Origin: Actinomadura madurae
GTDB taxonomy: Bacteria > Actinomycetota > Actinomycetes > Streptosporangiales > Streptosporangiaceae
Direction of reading: 5' to 3'
Assembly (NCBI RefSeq): GCF_900115095.1
Contig: NZ_FOVH01000006.1
Span: 186,001-250,000 of the forward strand
Length of the DNA stretch: 64,000 nucleotides
Shown: positions 41,717 through 50,457 of the stretch, piece by piece
How the letters are laid out: each line of letters begins with the position of its first letter
How positions within the stretch are numbered: the first letter of the stretch is position 1
Position numbers and translations under genes: made by a program
Notes under the pieces: generated by a model
What the model was told of the DNA's origin: nothing
Databases searched by the model: none
The model's input: the letters and a program-made list of their open reading frames with translations, nothing else

Positions 41717-43159
41717 ATGAGCAGACGGCGAAGGATCGTGGGAGTGGCGGCGGCGGCCGTGCTCGCCGCGCCGGTGCCGGCGGGCACCGCCCGGGCGGCC
41801 GAGAACTGCGAGCTGCGGGCGGCGGCGGGCGACCCCGCCGCCGCCGTCGACGGGCAGGCCGGGGCCGGCGCGGTCCAGGTGTGGTGCGGCGACCGGTGGC
41901 TGTCGGTGCGGCAGGGCGCGGCCGGCCTGGACGACCGCCCCGAGGCCGGCGACCGGTTCGGCGCGTCGGTCGCGGTGGCCGACATCGACCGCGACGGCGC
42001 CGACGACCTGGTCGTCGGCGCGCCCGGGGAGAACGACGGCGCGGGCGCGGTGCACGTGGTCTTCGGCCCGGGGCGGGACGGGCAGCCCGCGCCGATCACC
42101 CTGCGGCAGGGCGGCGGCGGGGTGCCCGACCGGTCCGAGGCGGGCGACGGCTACGGGTCCGCCGTGGCCGCGATGGGCGGCACCGTGCTCGTCGGCGCGC
42201 CGGGCGAGGACCTGGGTGACAACGAGGCCAAGGCGGACGCCGGCGCCGTCCACGTCGTGTCGATCGACGACGGCCGGGTGGGCGGCGTGACGGAGCTGAC
42301 CCAGGACCGGCAGGACTTCGACGGCACCGTGGAGGCCGGCGACCGCTTCGGCGCGTCGCTCGCGGCGGGCTCGTTCGACAAGCCAACCGCGGTGATCGGG
42401 GTGCCGGGCGAGGACGTCTCCGACAAGAAGGACGCGGGGATGATCCACATCGTCGAGGACCCGGTCGTGGCGATCGAGGAGACGGGGATCGGCCAGGACT
42501 CCGCCGGGGTGAGCGGCGCGTCCGAGCCCGGCGACCGGTTCGGCGCGAGCGTCGCGGCGGCCTGGGACCCCTCCCTGCCGGTGCGCGTCGCCGCCGGGGC
42601 GCCCGGCGAGGACCTCGGCGACGCGGCGGACGCCGGGATGGTGACCGTCCTCGGCTACGACGGCCGGCAGGCCACCGAGGTCCTGGCCGTGCACCAGAAC
42701 ACGGCCGGGGTGCCGGGGGCCAACGAGGACGGCGACGGGTTCGGCGCGAGCGTGGCCGCTGGCGCCGTCGAGTCGGCGTCGCTGCCGGGCCCGGAGCTGT
42801 CGGTGGCGATCGGCGCGCCCGGCGAGGACGTGGGCGACCTGGCCGACGCGGGCCGGGTGCACGGCGTGCAGGTCGGGGCCTTCCCGCGGGTGGACGGGGC
42901 GATCAGCCAGGAGACCGACGGCCTGGGCGAGGAGCCGCGCGCGGGCGCCCGGTTCGGCGCGGCGCTGGCGTTCGGCCCCGGCGCGGCACATGTCGTGGTC
43001 GGTGCCCCCGGCCATGCCGGCAAGGGCGCCGCACACGGGATCCCGTGGCGGGCGCTGTTCGGCACGGCGGTGGTGGCGGACAACTGGTTCGCCGGCCGCG
43101 ACGGCGTGCCGGACGGGTCCGCGTTCGGATCGAGCGTCGCCTCGGACCCCGCCGGATAG
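41717..43159 (+). CDS. Secreted seven-repeat FG-GAP (integrin-alpha-like beta-propeller) protein
   Basis: A 480-residue exported protein. After a signal peptide (Arg-rich start, Ala-rich core, cleavage near TARAAE) come seven repeats of the type GDRFGASVA...VGAPGE. Only the first keeps a full calcium loop, DIDRDGADD; the others have lost it while keeping GAPGED. It should fold into a seven-bladed propeller for binding at the cell surface; no catalytic domain is attached. ATG 41717 has GGAGAGGC upstream. Binding partner unknown. Confidence 0.88.
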   Translation: MSRRRRIVGVAAAAVLAAPVPAGTARAAENCELRAAAGDPAAAVDGQAGAGAVQVWCGDRWLSVRQGAAGLDDRPEAGDRFGASVAVADIDRDGADDLVVGAPGENDGAGAVHVVFGPGRDGQPAPITLRQGGGGVPDRSEAGDGYGSAVAAMGGTVLVGAPGEDLGDNEAKADAGAVHVVSIDDGRVGGVTELTQDRQDFDGTVEAGDRFGASLAAGSFDKPTAVIGVPGEDVSDKKDAGMIHIVEDPVVAIEETGIGQDSAGVSGASEPGDRFGASVAAAWDPSLPVRVAAGAPGEDLGDAADAGMVTVLGYDGRQATEVLAVHQNTAGVPGANEDGDGFGASVAAGAVESASLPGPELSVAIGAPGEDVGDLADAGRVHGVQVGAFPRVDGAISQETDGLGEEPRAGARFGAALAFGPGAAHVVVGAPGHAGKGAAHGIPWRALFGTAVVADNWFAGRDGVPDGSAFGSSVASDPAG

Positions 43160-43195
43160 CCGGCCGCCGAGGGCGGCGATGCGATACTCGGGGGC

Positions 43196-43780
43196 ATGCG
43201 TGTGGGGTTGGCCCATCATTTCGGCTGGGCCGTGGCCGTCACGGCATCGGCCGGCCACCGGGTGGCGGACCGCCGGCGGGTCGAGCTGATCGAGCCCGGC
43301 GTGCCGGCGGCGCCCGTCCACCACCTGGCGGGCTCCGTCGGTGACGCCGAGGCCGCGGAACTGGTGGCGCGGGTCCGGTCGTCGGCGGCCCGCGCGACCG
43401 CGGCCTCGCTGGACGCCCTCGCGTCCGCGCTGGGGGAGCCGGTCGTCTCCGTCTCGCTCCGCGCCTGGCCCCCGGACTTCCCCGAGGACATCGCCGTCCA
43501 GCGCCGCGTGCCGTACGAGAGCCGCGCGGACTCCGTCATGTACCGCCAGGTCGTGGCCGAGGCGGCGGAGGCGCGCGGCTGGGCCGTCCACCTGTACGAC
43601 GCCAAGGACGTGGAGAGCCGGGCGGCCGGGCTCCTGGGCGCGAGAGCCGAAGAGATCCTCCACGGCCCGCGGGCGAGGCTCGGACCGCCCTGGACGAAGG
43701 ACCACCGGATGGCGCTCGCGGCGACGATCGTGGCCGCCGGGCGTCCCGTCGCGCCGGGTGCCCGGGAGGCGTCGCCATGA
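43196..43780 (+). CDS. Conserved-looking protein of unknown function, coupled to a flavin oxidase
   Basis: A 194-residue soluble protein I do not recognise. It begins RVGLAHHFGWAVAVTAS, ends with a helical MALAATIVAAG segment, and contains SVSLRAWPPDFPEDIAVQRR in the middle. A run of small residues after strands suggests an alpha/beta fold. The start is supported by GATACT seven bases upstream (leaderless). Its last four bases overlap the start of the sarcosine-oxidase-like gene (ATGA), so the two products are probably needed together. Confidence 0.75.
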   Translation: MRVGLAHHFGWAVAVTASAGHRVADRRRVELIEPGVPAAPVHHLAGSVGDAEAAELVARVRSSAARATAASLDALASALGEPVVSVSLRAWPPDFPEDIAVQRRVPYESRADSVMYRQVVAEAAEARGWAVHLYDAKDVESRAAGLLGARAEEILHGPRARLGPPWTKDHRMALAATIVAAGRPVAPGAREASP

Positions 43781-44931
43781 CCGCGTTCGTCGTCGTCGGG
43801 GCGGGCCTCACCGGAGCCGCGACCGCCTGGCAGCTGGCACGGCGCGGCCACGAGGTGACCGTGCTGGAGCGCTCCGCACCGGCCAACGCCCAGGGCAGCT
43901 CCCACGGTTCCGCGCGGATCCTCCGCTACGGCTATCCCGACCCGTTCTACGCCCGGCTGGTGGTCGAGGCGCGGGCCGAGTGGGACGAGCTGGAGCGCCT
44001 CGGCGGCGAGCGGCTCATCACCCCAACGGGCTCGCTCGACTTCGGAGCGGGCCGGGCCCCGGAGGCCCTGGCCGCGGTGTTCGAGGACGCCGGAGTCGAG
44101 CACGAGCTGCTCACCACCGCCGGCGCGGCCGCGCGCTGGCCGCGGTTCCGCTTCGCCGACGACGGCGCCGGCGTGCTGTGGCACCCGGCCGCCGGGGTGA
44201 TCGACGCAGAGACCGCGGTCGCGGCCATGCTGCGGCTGGCCCGGGACGGCGGCGCCCGCGTCGAGACGGACTGGCCGGTGGCCTCGGTCGAGCGGGCGGG
44301 CGCCGGCCATCGCGTGCTGAGCACGGACGGGCGTACCGAGGAGGCCGAGGCCGTCGTCGTCACCGCCGGCGGCTGGCTGCCCGACCTGCTCGGCCGGCTC
44401 CCCTTGCCGGAGGGCTTCCTGGCCGCGATCCCGCCGCTCCGGGTGATGCAGGAGAACGTCTACCACTTCCCCTACCGGGACGCCCCGGAGGAACCATGGC
44501 CGACGTTCATCCACAAGGCGTCGAGCATGCTGGTCTACGGCCTGCCCGGCGGGCGCGACGGCGCCCTCCCGGACGGCCGGGCGGGCCTGAAGGTGGCCGA
44601 GTACAACGGCGGCCGGCCGATCCGGAGCGCGGCGGTCCAGAACGGCGAGATCGACCCGGCCAACCGTGAGCGCCTCATCGCCTACGTCCGGCGGACCCTG
44701 CCCGGCCTCGTCCCCGAACCGTACGCCGAGACGACCTGCCTGTTCACCAACACCCCCACGGAGGACTTCGTGGTCGACGGCGCCGGCGGGATCACCGTGG
44801 CCTCGCCGTGCTCGGGGCACGGCGCCAAGTTCGCGCCGCTCATAGGCCGGATCGTCGCCGAGGCGGCGTCGGGTGAGCGTCCGCCCCCGAAGCGCTTCCA
44901 GGTGGGCGCGGCGGGGGAGAGCCTTCTGTAG
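43777..44931 (+). CDS. FAD-dependent amine oxidase, sarcosine oxidase / N-methyltryptophan oxidase type
   Basis: A 384-residue DAO-family flavoprotein: FAD motif VVVGAGLTGAATAWQLA (residues 5-21), SSHGSARILRYGYPDPFY (about 42-59) and the C-terminal TTCLFTNTPTEDFVVD, whose Cys aligns with the residue that binds FAD covalently in monomeric sarcosine oxidase; then SGHGAKFAPLIG. It should oxidise a secondary amine or amino acid, giving H2O2. ATGA overlap with the upstream unknown gene shows translational coupling. The next gene starts two bases after its stop. Confidence 0.9.
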   Translation: MTAFVVVGAGLTGAATAWQLARRGHEVTVLERSAPANAQGSSHGSARILRYGYPDPFYARLVVEARAEWDELERLGGERLITPTGSLDFGAGRAPEALAAVFEDAGVEHELLTTAGAAARWPRFRFADDGAGVLWHPAAGVIDAETAVAAMLRLARDGGARVETDWPVASVERAGAGHRVLSTDGRTEEAEAVVVTAGGWLPDLLGRLPLPEGFLAAIPPLRVMQENVYHFPYRDAPEEPWPTFIHKASSMLVYGLPGGRDGALPDGRAGLKVAEYNGGRPIRSAAVQNGEIDPANRERLIAYVRRTLPGLVPEPYAETTCLFTNTPTEDFVVDGAGGITVASPCSGHGAKFAPLIGRIVAEAASGERPPPKRFQVGAAGESLL

Positions 44932-44933
44932 CC

Positions 44934-45860
44934 GTGACGGCACGGTCGGTGACTCTGCGCCGGGGCAGACTGTCGGTGGGGTCGGCGAGTCCAGGCGACC
45001 GTGGAGGCCCCGTGGTGGAGGACAGGAACGCGATCTTGTGGGGGGCCGCCCCCGAAAGGCTGAGCGGCTCGGACTTCCCGGCCATGGACCGGCGGTTCGG
45101 CCCGCTCACGATCAGGAGGAGCTACCAGCCGGCGGCCGCGGGGATGCCCGCGAGCTGGGCGGACTGCAACGGCGGCGCCGACGTCGGGAAGCGGGCCTCC
45201 TGCTGGTCGGGCAAGCCGCCCGTCGGCGCGATGGCCGACGGGTCCCTCGACCGGCGGACCCTGGCGTTCCTGCGGTCCATCCCGAGGAGCCACGTCGCGT
45301 TCGTCAGCATCTGGCACGAGGGCGACGCGAAGATCAGGCGAGGGGAGTTCTCGGCGGCGGCGTACAGGGCGGCGCTGCGGCGGTTCTGCCGGCTCGTCAA
45401 GCAGGTGCAGGCCGAGGGACGCCCGCGCCTGTACACCATCCAGATCCTCACCACCTGGAGCGGGACCTCCCCGTCCGCGGGCACGACGTACGCCGACACC
45501 TGGCCCGGCGACGGGCTGGTGGACTGCTTCGGGGTGGACGGCTACTCCCACGTCGGGAGCGGGGCGTCCCTGTGGGGGCCGGCCGTGCGGTTCGCCCGGT
45601 CCAAGGGCATCGCGTGGGCGGTCCCCGAGATCGGCTACGGCAGGACCGGCACCCAGGACGCGCGCTGGATGCGGGACCAGATCGCCTACCTGACCAGCAC
45701 GCCGGGCGGCGGCGAGCGTTCGAGGGCCGCGTTCGCGTGCTGGTTCAACACCGACGGGCCGATCTCCACGCCGACACCGGGGAACAGGTCCTCCTGGCTC
45801 GCGGCGGCGAGGGCGGCCAGCCAGGCCTACCGCAGCGACTACACGTCCTTCGTGCTGTAG
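44934..45860 (+). CDS. Glycoside hydrolase-like (beta/alpha)8 protein, GH26-type
   Basis: A 308-residue protein with features of a GH26-like clan A barrel: SIWHEGD (about 124-130, candidate acid/base Glu), CFGVDGYSH (about 200) and VPEIGYGRTG (about 225-234, candidate nucleophile Glu). No signal peptide is visible from GTG 44934, nor from the internal GTG near 45013, so the protein may be cytoplasmic or use a non-classical route. It follows the flavin oxidase by two bases. Substrate unknown; annotation rests on motif order and spacing. Confidence 0.65.
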   Translation: MTARSVTLRRGRLSVGSASPGDRGGPVVEDRNAILWGAAPERLSGSDFPAMDRRFGPLTIRRSYQPAAAGMPASWADCNGGADVGKRASCWSGKPPVGAMADGSLDRRTLAFLRSIPRSHVAFVSIWHEGDAKIRRGEFSAAAYRAALRRFCRLVKQVQAEGRPRLYTIQILTTWSGTSPSAGTTYADTWPGDGLVDCFGVDGYSHVGSGASLWGPAVRFARSKGIAWAVPEIGYGRTGTQDARWMRDQIAYLTSTPGGGERSRAAFACWFNTDGPISTPTPGNRSSWLAAARAASQAYRSDYTSFVL

Positions 45861-45947
45861 CCGCGGGATCGCGGACGTTGCCGTGACTTGAACCCGCCAT
45901 GACCGGACGCGCGTTTGGCGGTGCGGGATCCTGCGTACGGTGACGGC

Positions 45948-46562
45948 ATGGCGACCGTGGTTTCGCGGCAAGAGGTCATCGACGTGGCCACCCGGCTGTT
46001 CAGCGAGCTCGGCTACGACGGGACCTCCGTGCGGCTCATCGCGGACGCCGTGGGCGTCACGCCCGCGGCGATCACCGAGGTGGCCGGCGACAAGCGCGCG
46101 GTCTACCTGGAGGTGATGCGGCAGGCCTTCGAGGCCGAGCGCATCATGCTCGACGAGGTCGTGTCCGTGACCGAGCCCGGGCGCGGCGCCGTCCACCGCA
46201 TGGTCGACGCCTACCTGGACTTCCACCTGGCGCATCCGCACAACCGCCTGCTGTGGGCCCACCGCTGGGTCGCCGACGCCGCCGACATCACCGAGCTGGA
46301 GGACCGGTACGCGAGGCCGCTGATGCACATCGCCGTCCGCCAGATCCGCGACGTGGTGCCGCCGGACGTCAACCCCTATTACCTGGTCGGCACGATGGTC
46401 TGGTGCGTGCACGGCTACCTGGGCTCGGGGCTGCTCCAGAAGTCGCCGGGCATGCGCAGGTCCGACGACCCCCGCGCGGTCGCCTCCTTCCGCACCCACA
46501 TGCACGTGATGATGGACCGGCTCCTCGCCCCCCGGGACGCCGGAGAGCCCGACGCGTCCTGA
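45948..46562 (+). CDS. TetR-family transcriptional regulator
   Basis: A 204-residue TetR protein: HTH at about 8-50 (DVATRLFSELGYDGTSVRLIADAVGVTPAAITEVAGDK). The recognition helix ends in EVAGDK instead of the common YYHFGSK. ATG 45948 lies six bases after TACGGT, a -10-like box, so the mRNA is probably leaderless. The C-terminal ligand domain is unassigned. No divergent gene; possible targets are the flavin-oxidase group upstream or the M36 protease downstream. Confidence 0.88.
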   Translation: MATVVSRQEVIDVATRLFSELGYDGTSVRLIADAVGVTPAAITEVAGDKRAVYLEVMRQAFEAERIMLDEVVSVTEPGRGAVHRMVDAYLDFHLAHPHNRLLWAHRWVADAADITELEDRYARPLMHIAVRQIRDVVPPDVNPYYLVGTMVWCVHGYLGSGLLQKSPGMRRSDDPRAVASFRTHMHVMMDRLLAPRDAGEPDAS

Positions 46563-46739
46563 CGCCCGGCCGGACATGGCCAGGGTCCCCGCGGACGCGG
46601 CGCGGGACCGCGGCCCTTCCTTCGCCTAGCTCGCGAACCATGGCAAGCCGCCGCTGTCAACGGCGAAGATCGCCGCTGTGGGCGCCCACTTGACGTCGCA
46701 ATCGCCGTGGCCGCCCTCCCGGGCTGCTGCTTGTCTCGT

Positions 46740-46767
46740 GATCGGCCGGATGATCAACCGGCCGATC
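46740..46767. repeat. 10-bp inverted repeat in the leader of the M36 protease gene
   Basis: GATCGGCCGG at 46740-46749 and CCGGCCGATC at 46758-46767 form a perfect hairpin with an 8-base loop, 40 bases before the protease start. It may be an operator or an mRNA structure. The rest of the 245-base gap (46563-46807) shows TTGACG at about 46691 but no convincing -10. Confidence 0.5.
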
Positions 46768-46807
46768 CCCGGAGACGGGGGTCGTCCGCCGCCTCCGGGA
46801 GGCAAGG

Positions 46808-49699
46808 ATGCCCAGGACCCGCCGGACCAGGGTCACCGCGCTGGCCGTCACCGCGACGCTCCTCACCGCCGGGCTCGCCGCCCCCGGCCGCGCCGAGCAG
46901 CCGCCGCCGCGCCCCGTGCCGCCCGGAGAGCAGCCCGAACTGCCGGACCGGGACGCCCGGACCGGCAGCCTCGCCCCGACCGGCGGGCAGCGCGGCGCCG
47001 CCCGCGGCGTGACGGTGCGGTGGAACAGGCTCGGCACGCCCGCCGCCGTCACCGCCGCCGGGCCCCTCGCCACCGGCCTCCCGGACGACCCGGAGAAGGC
47101 GGCGCGCGCCTACCTGACCCGGCACCGCGACCTGTTCGGACTGGACGCCGCCGCCGTCGGCGCGCTGGAGAAGGTCGCGGTCAACCCCGTCGGCGAGGGC
47201 GCGGCCGTGCTCCTGCGCCAGCGCTTCGGGGATCTGCCCGCCGGGTACGACGGCCTCGTGGCGGTCGGCGTGACCGGCGGCGAGGTCGTCTCGGTCACCT
47301 CGACGCTCTCCCGCGACGGCGCCGCCCCGGCGCCGGCCACGCTCTCGGAGAAGGAGGCGGTGAACGCGGCCGGCCGCGACGCGGGGATCGCCGTCTCCGC
47401 GGACGACACCCGCAAGGTGCGGCTCGTGGCGGTGCCCACCGCCGGAGGCGTCCGCAGCGCGTACCAGGTGACGCTGATGGACTCCGCCGGCGCGGAGCCG
47501 AAGGCGGTCACGTCCTACGTCGACGCCCGCACCGGCGCGGTCCTCGTGCGGGAGAACCTCGTCGACCACGACAGCGACAACCCGCGCTGGGCGGTCTTCC
47601 CGGCCACCCCGCCCGGCGACTACTCCTCCCGCGACGCGCGGCAGGTCTGGTGCTTCGCCCCCGCGCGGGGCTGCCGGTTCGTCGTCGGCGGCGACCCGTC
47701 CAGCGGGCGGCCCTGGGACGCCGACCCGGCGACCGGCGCCTCGACCACGACCAGCCTCGGCAACGCGGCCCGCTCGTTCGACAACCGCGCGAGCGACGAC
47801 CCGTTCACAGTCGGCACCCGTACCAGCGCGCCGAAGGCGGACCGCAACTACCTCTACCCCTGGAAGAACCAGTGGTACAGGAGCAAGTGCGACCCGGCGA
47901 CGCTGGACAGCCCGCAGGAGGCGGACCTCGAACCGGCCATCTCCAACCTGTTCGTCCAGCACAACCGCATGCACGACTGGTCCTACCGGCTCGGCTTCAC
48001 CGAGACGGCCTGGAACATGCAGGTCGACAACGGCGACCGCGGCGGCCTGGGCGGCGACCCGGAGCAGGGCAACGCGCAGGCCGGGGCCCGGTTCCCCACC
48101 ATCCGCGACAACGCCAACCAGATCACGCCGCCCGACGGCACCCCCGCCATCACCAACATGTACCTGTGGCAGCCGATCGCCGGCGCGTTCTACTCGCCGT
48201 GCGTCGACGGCGACTTCGACATGAGCGTCATCGGGCACGAGTACACCCACGCCATCTCCGGCCGCATGATCGCCGGACCGGACGCCGGGTGGAACGGGCC
48301 GCAGGCCGGGGCGATGAACGAGAGCACCTCCGACCTGTTCGCGGTGGAGTACCTCAGCGAGTACGGGCTGCGGGCGCCCGGCCGGACGCCCTACGTCGTC
48401 GGCGGCTATGTCACGGGCGACCCGCGCAGCGGGATCCGCAACTACGACATGAGCCGGAGCCCCCTGAACTACGCCGACCTCGGCTACGACCTGGTCGGCA
48501 CCCAGGTCCACGCGGACGGCGAGATCTGGAGCGCCACGCAGTTCGACCTGCGGCAGGCGTTCGTCAAGCGCTACGGCTCGGGCAGCGCCTCCCTGCAGCG
48601 CAAGTGCGCGGAGGGCGCGGTGCCGGTCGCCAAGTGCCCGGGCAACCGCCGGTGGGCGCAGCTGTCGTTCGACGCGCTGCTGCTCATGGCCACCGGGGCG
48701 GTCAGCTACGTCGACCACCGCGACGCCCTGCTGGCCGCCGACAGCATCCGCTTCGGCGGCAAGGACCACGAGCTGATGTGGAAGGTCTTCGCGCAGCACG
48801 GCCTGGGCGAGGGCGCGGCGAGCAACGGCCCCGCCGACGCCGACCCGGTGCCGAGCTTCGCGTCGCCGATGTCGCGCAACGCCGAGCTGACGCTCCGGCC
48901 CGGCGGAGACGCGAAGGGCGGCAAGGTCCGGCTGTACGTCGGCGACTACGAGGCGCGGGCCGTCCCGGTGGCCGACACCGACCCGGCGACGCCGCTCGGG
49001 GACGCCTTCTCCATGGCGCCCGGCCGCTACTCGTTCGTCGCGGTGGGCGAGGGCTTCGGGCACAAGCGGTTCACCGCCACGGTCAGCGGGTCGCGGAGCC
49101 TGCGGGTGGACATGTCCCGCAACCAGGCCGCGGGCGCCAACGGCGCGACCGCCACCGGCGACGGCCTGTCCCAGCCCTCCCTGCTGGACGAGACCGAGGC
49201 GACCAACTGGCAGTCGGTCGAGGCTCCGGTCGCCGGCCGCCAGGTGACCGTCGACCTCGCCGGCGAACGGGCGGTCAAGGTCGGGCGGGTGCAGGTCAGC
49301 GCGATGCTCCGGCCCACCGTCGCGGGTGACCCGGAGGGCCCGAACACCGCGCAGAACCGCTTCAGCGCCCTGCGCGCCTTCCGGCTCCTGGCGTGCGACG
49401 CCACCAAGGCCGACTGCTCGAAGGCCGGCTCCTTCCGCACCGTCTACACCAGCCCGCGCGACGCGTTCCCCGCCGACCGGCCGCGGCCGACCGCGCCCGA
49501 CCTCACGCTGCGCTCGTTCGACCTGCGGGACGTGAAGGCGACGCACCTCCGGCTGCAGGTGGTGTCCAGCCAGTGCACCGGCGCGCCGGCGTACGCGGGG
49601 GAGCAGGACGACGACCCGCGGTCCAGCACCGACTGCGGCACCGCCAGCCCCCGGGCGGGCCTCGTCCGCGCCGCCGAGCTGCAGGCCTTCGCCAAGTAG
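46808..49699 (+). CDS. Secreted M36-family (fungalysin-type) zinc metalloprotease
   Basis: A 963-residue exported endopeptidase. A signal peptide (residues 1-29) is followed by an FTP/PepSY-like propeptide (about 30-230), the catalytic domain with HEYTH at 477-481 and the third ligand Glu505 in MNESTSD, and a C-terminal beta domain (about 760-960) that looks like a substrate- or cell-wall-binding sandwich. The propeptide is expected to be removed on secretion. ATG 46808 has GGGAGGCAAGG upstream. A 21-bp terminator follows directly, so it is a single-gene unit. Confidence 0.93.
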   Translation: MPRTRRTRVTALAVTATLLTAGLAAPGRAEQPPPRPVPPGEQPELPDRDARTGSLAPTGGQRGAARGVTVRWNRLGTPAAVTAAGPLATGLPDDPEKAARAYLTRHRDLFGLDAAAVGALEKVAVNPVGEGAAVLLRQRFGDLPAGYDGLVAVGVTGGEVVSVTSTLSRDGAAPAPATLSEKEAVNAAGRDAGIAVSADDTRKVRLVAVPTAGGVRSAYQVTLMDSAGAEPKAVTSYVDARTGAVLVRENLVDHDSDNPRWAVFPATPPGDYSSRDARQVWCFAPARGCRFVVGGDPSSGRPWDADPATGASTTTSLGNAARSFDNRASDDPFTVGTRTSAPKADRNYLYPWKNQWYRSKCDPATLDSPQEADLEPAISNLFVQHNRMHDWSYRLGFTETAWNMQVDNGDRGGLGGDPEQGNAQAGARFPTIRDNANQITPPDGTPAITNMYLWQPIAGAFYSPCVDGDFDMSVIGHEYTHAISGRMIAGPDAGWNGPQAGAMNESTSDLFAVEYLSEYGLRAPGRTPYVVGGYVTGDPRSGIRNYDMSRSPLNYADLGYDLVGTQVHADGEIWSATQFDLRQAFVKRYGSGSASLQRKCAEGAVPVAKCPGNRRWAQLSFDALLLMATGAVSYVDHRDALLAADSIRFGGKDHELMWKVFAQHGLGEGAASNGPADADPVPSFASPMSRNAELTLRPGGDAKGGKVRLYVGDYEARAVPVADTDPATPLGDAFSMAPGRYSFVAVGEGFGHKRFTATVSGSRSLRVDMSRNQAAGANGATATGDGLSQPSLLDETEATNWQSVEAPVAGRQVTVDLAGERAVKVGRVQVSAMLRPTVAGDPEGPNTAQNRFSALRAFRLLACDATKADCSKAGSFRTVYTSPRDAFPADRPRPTAPDLTLRSFDLRDVKATHLRLQVVSSQCTGAPAYAGEQDDDPRSSTDCGTASPRAGLVRAAELQAFAK

Positions 49700-49704
49700 C
49701 CGCA

Positions 49705-49751
49705 CCGGACCGGCGGGGGCGGGGACGCGGTCCCCGCCCCCGCCGGTCCGG
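49705..49751 (+). terminator. Very strong hairpin after the M36 protease gene
   Basis: A perfect 21-bp GC-only-loop hairpin: arms 49705-49725 and 49731-49751 with loop cgcgg, starting six bases after the stop codon. It is the longest perfect terminator-like stem in the window. Confidence 0.85.
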
Positions 49752-49818
49752 AGGGCGGCGGGTTCCGCGCAGGCGGGCCGTGTTGTCCCCGGGTAACACC
49801 CCGGATACCTTTCTGTCC

Positions 49819-50457
49819 ATGACCACGACGGCGAGCAGGCCGGGGCCCGGATCGCGGCGCGACCCCGGCCGCCGCCGCGCACTGCTGGAGGCGGCCGACC
49901 GGGTGATCCAGCGGGAGGGCCCGGAGGCGTCCATGGCCGCCATCGCCGCGGAGGCGGGGATCAGCAAGCCGATCCTGTACCGCCACTTCGGCGACAAGAG
50001 CGGCCTGTACCAGGCGCTCGCCGAGCGGCACACGCGCAAGCTGATCAAGGGCATCCGGGACGAGTTCTCCCGCGGCGACCCGATCCGCGACCGGACCCGC
50101 TCCACCATCGACACCTACCTGGAGACGGTCTCCCGGAACCTCAACCTCTACCGGTTCCTCATGCACCGGGCGAGCGCCGAGGACACGGCCACGCACAGCG
50201 CGATGAGCACGATGATCCGGGACGTGAGCCGGGAGCTCGCCGAGGTGATGGTCGCCGAGGGCGAGATGACCGACCGCACCCGCGCCTACGTGTGGGGCCA
50301 CGCGATCGTCGGCATGGTGCAGACCGCCGGCGACTGGTGGCTCGACCACGTCGACGAGGTGCCGCGCGAGACCGTCGTGGACGGCCTCGTCGACCTGGTC
50401 CTCGGCGGGCTCCCGGCGGCGGCGTCCGGCGCCCGCTCCGCGGACGGGCCCGGCTAG
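49819..50457 (+). CDS. TetR-family transcriptional regulator
   Basis: A 212-residue regulator with a typical HTH (about 20-65, EAADRVIQREGPEASMAAIAAEAGISKPILYRHFGDK) and a helical ligand domain containing DWWLDHVDEVPRE. The TACCTT at 49806-49811 lies seven bases before the ATG, suggesting a leaderless transcript. It converges on the ABC ATPase gene; the two stop codons overlap in the four bases 50454-50457 (CTAG). No obvious target is adjacent. Confidence 0.9.
   Translation: MTTTASRPGPGSRRDPGRRRALLEAADRVIQREGPEASMAAIAAEAGISKPILYRHFGDKSGLYQALAERHTRKLIKGIRDEFSRGDPIRDRTRSTIDTYLETVSRNLNLYRFLMHRASAEDTATHSAMSTMIRDVSRELAEVMVAEGEMTDRTRAYVWGHAIVGMVQTAGDWWLDHVDEVPRETVVDGLVDLVLGGLPAAASGARSADGPG

Noticed and set aside
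41717..43159. Repeated GAPGED segments as a possible DNA repeat array
   Set aside because: The repeats are in frame and explained by FG-GAP protein repeats; there is no CRISPR-like spacing or non-coding repeat.
49784..49803. GTGTT...AACAC repeat with GGGTAAC before the TetR gene, compared with the acyl-CoA dehydrogenase operators
   Set aside because: The half-sites match only partly and the spacing differs by one base, so I do not assign this TetR as the regulator of the dehydrogenase.
46754..49882. Very long minus-strand open frame (1042 codons) opposite the M36 protease gene, and similar long frames opposite many other genes
   Set aside because: High GC produces stop-free antisense frames; the translation is low-complexity Arg/Gly/Val and has no motifs, while the opposite strand encodes a clear protease.
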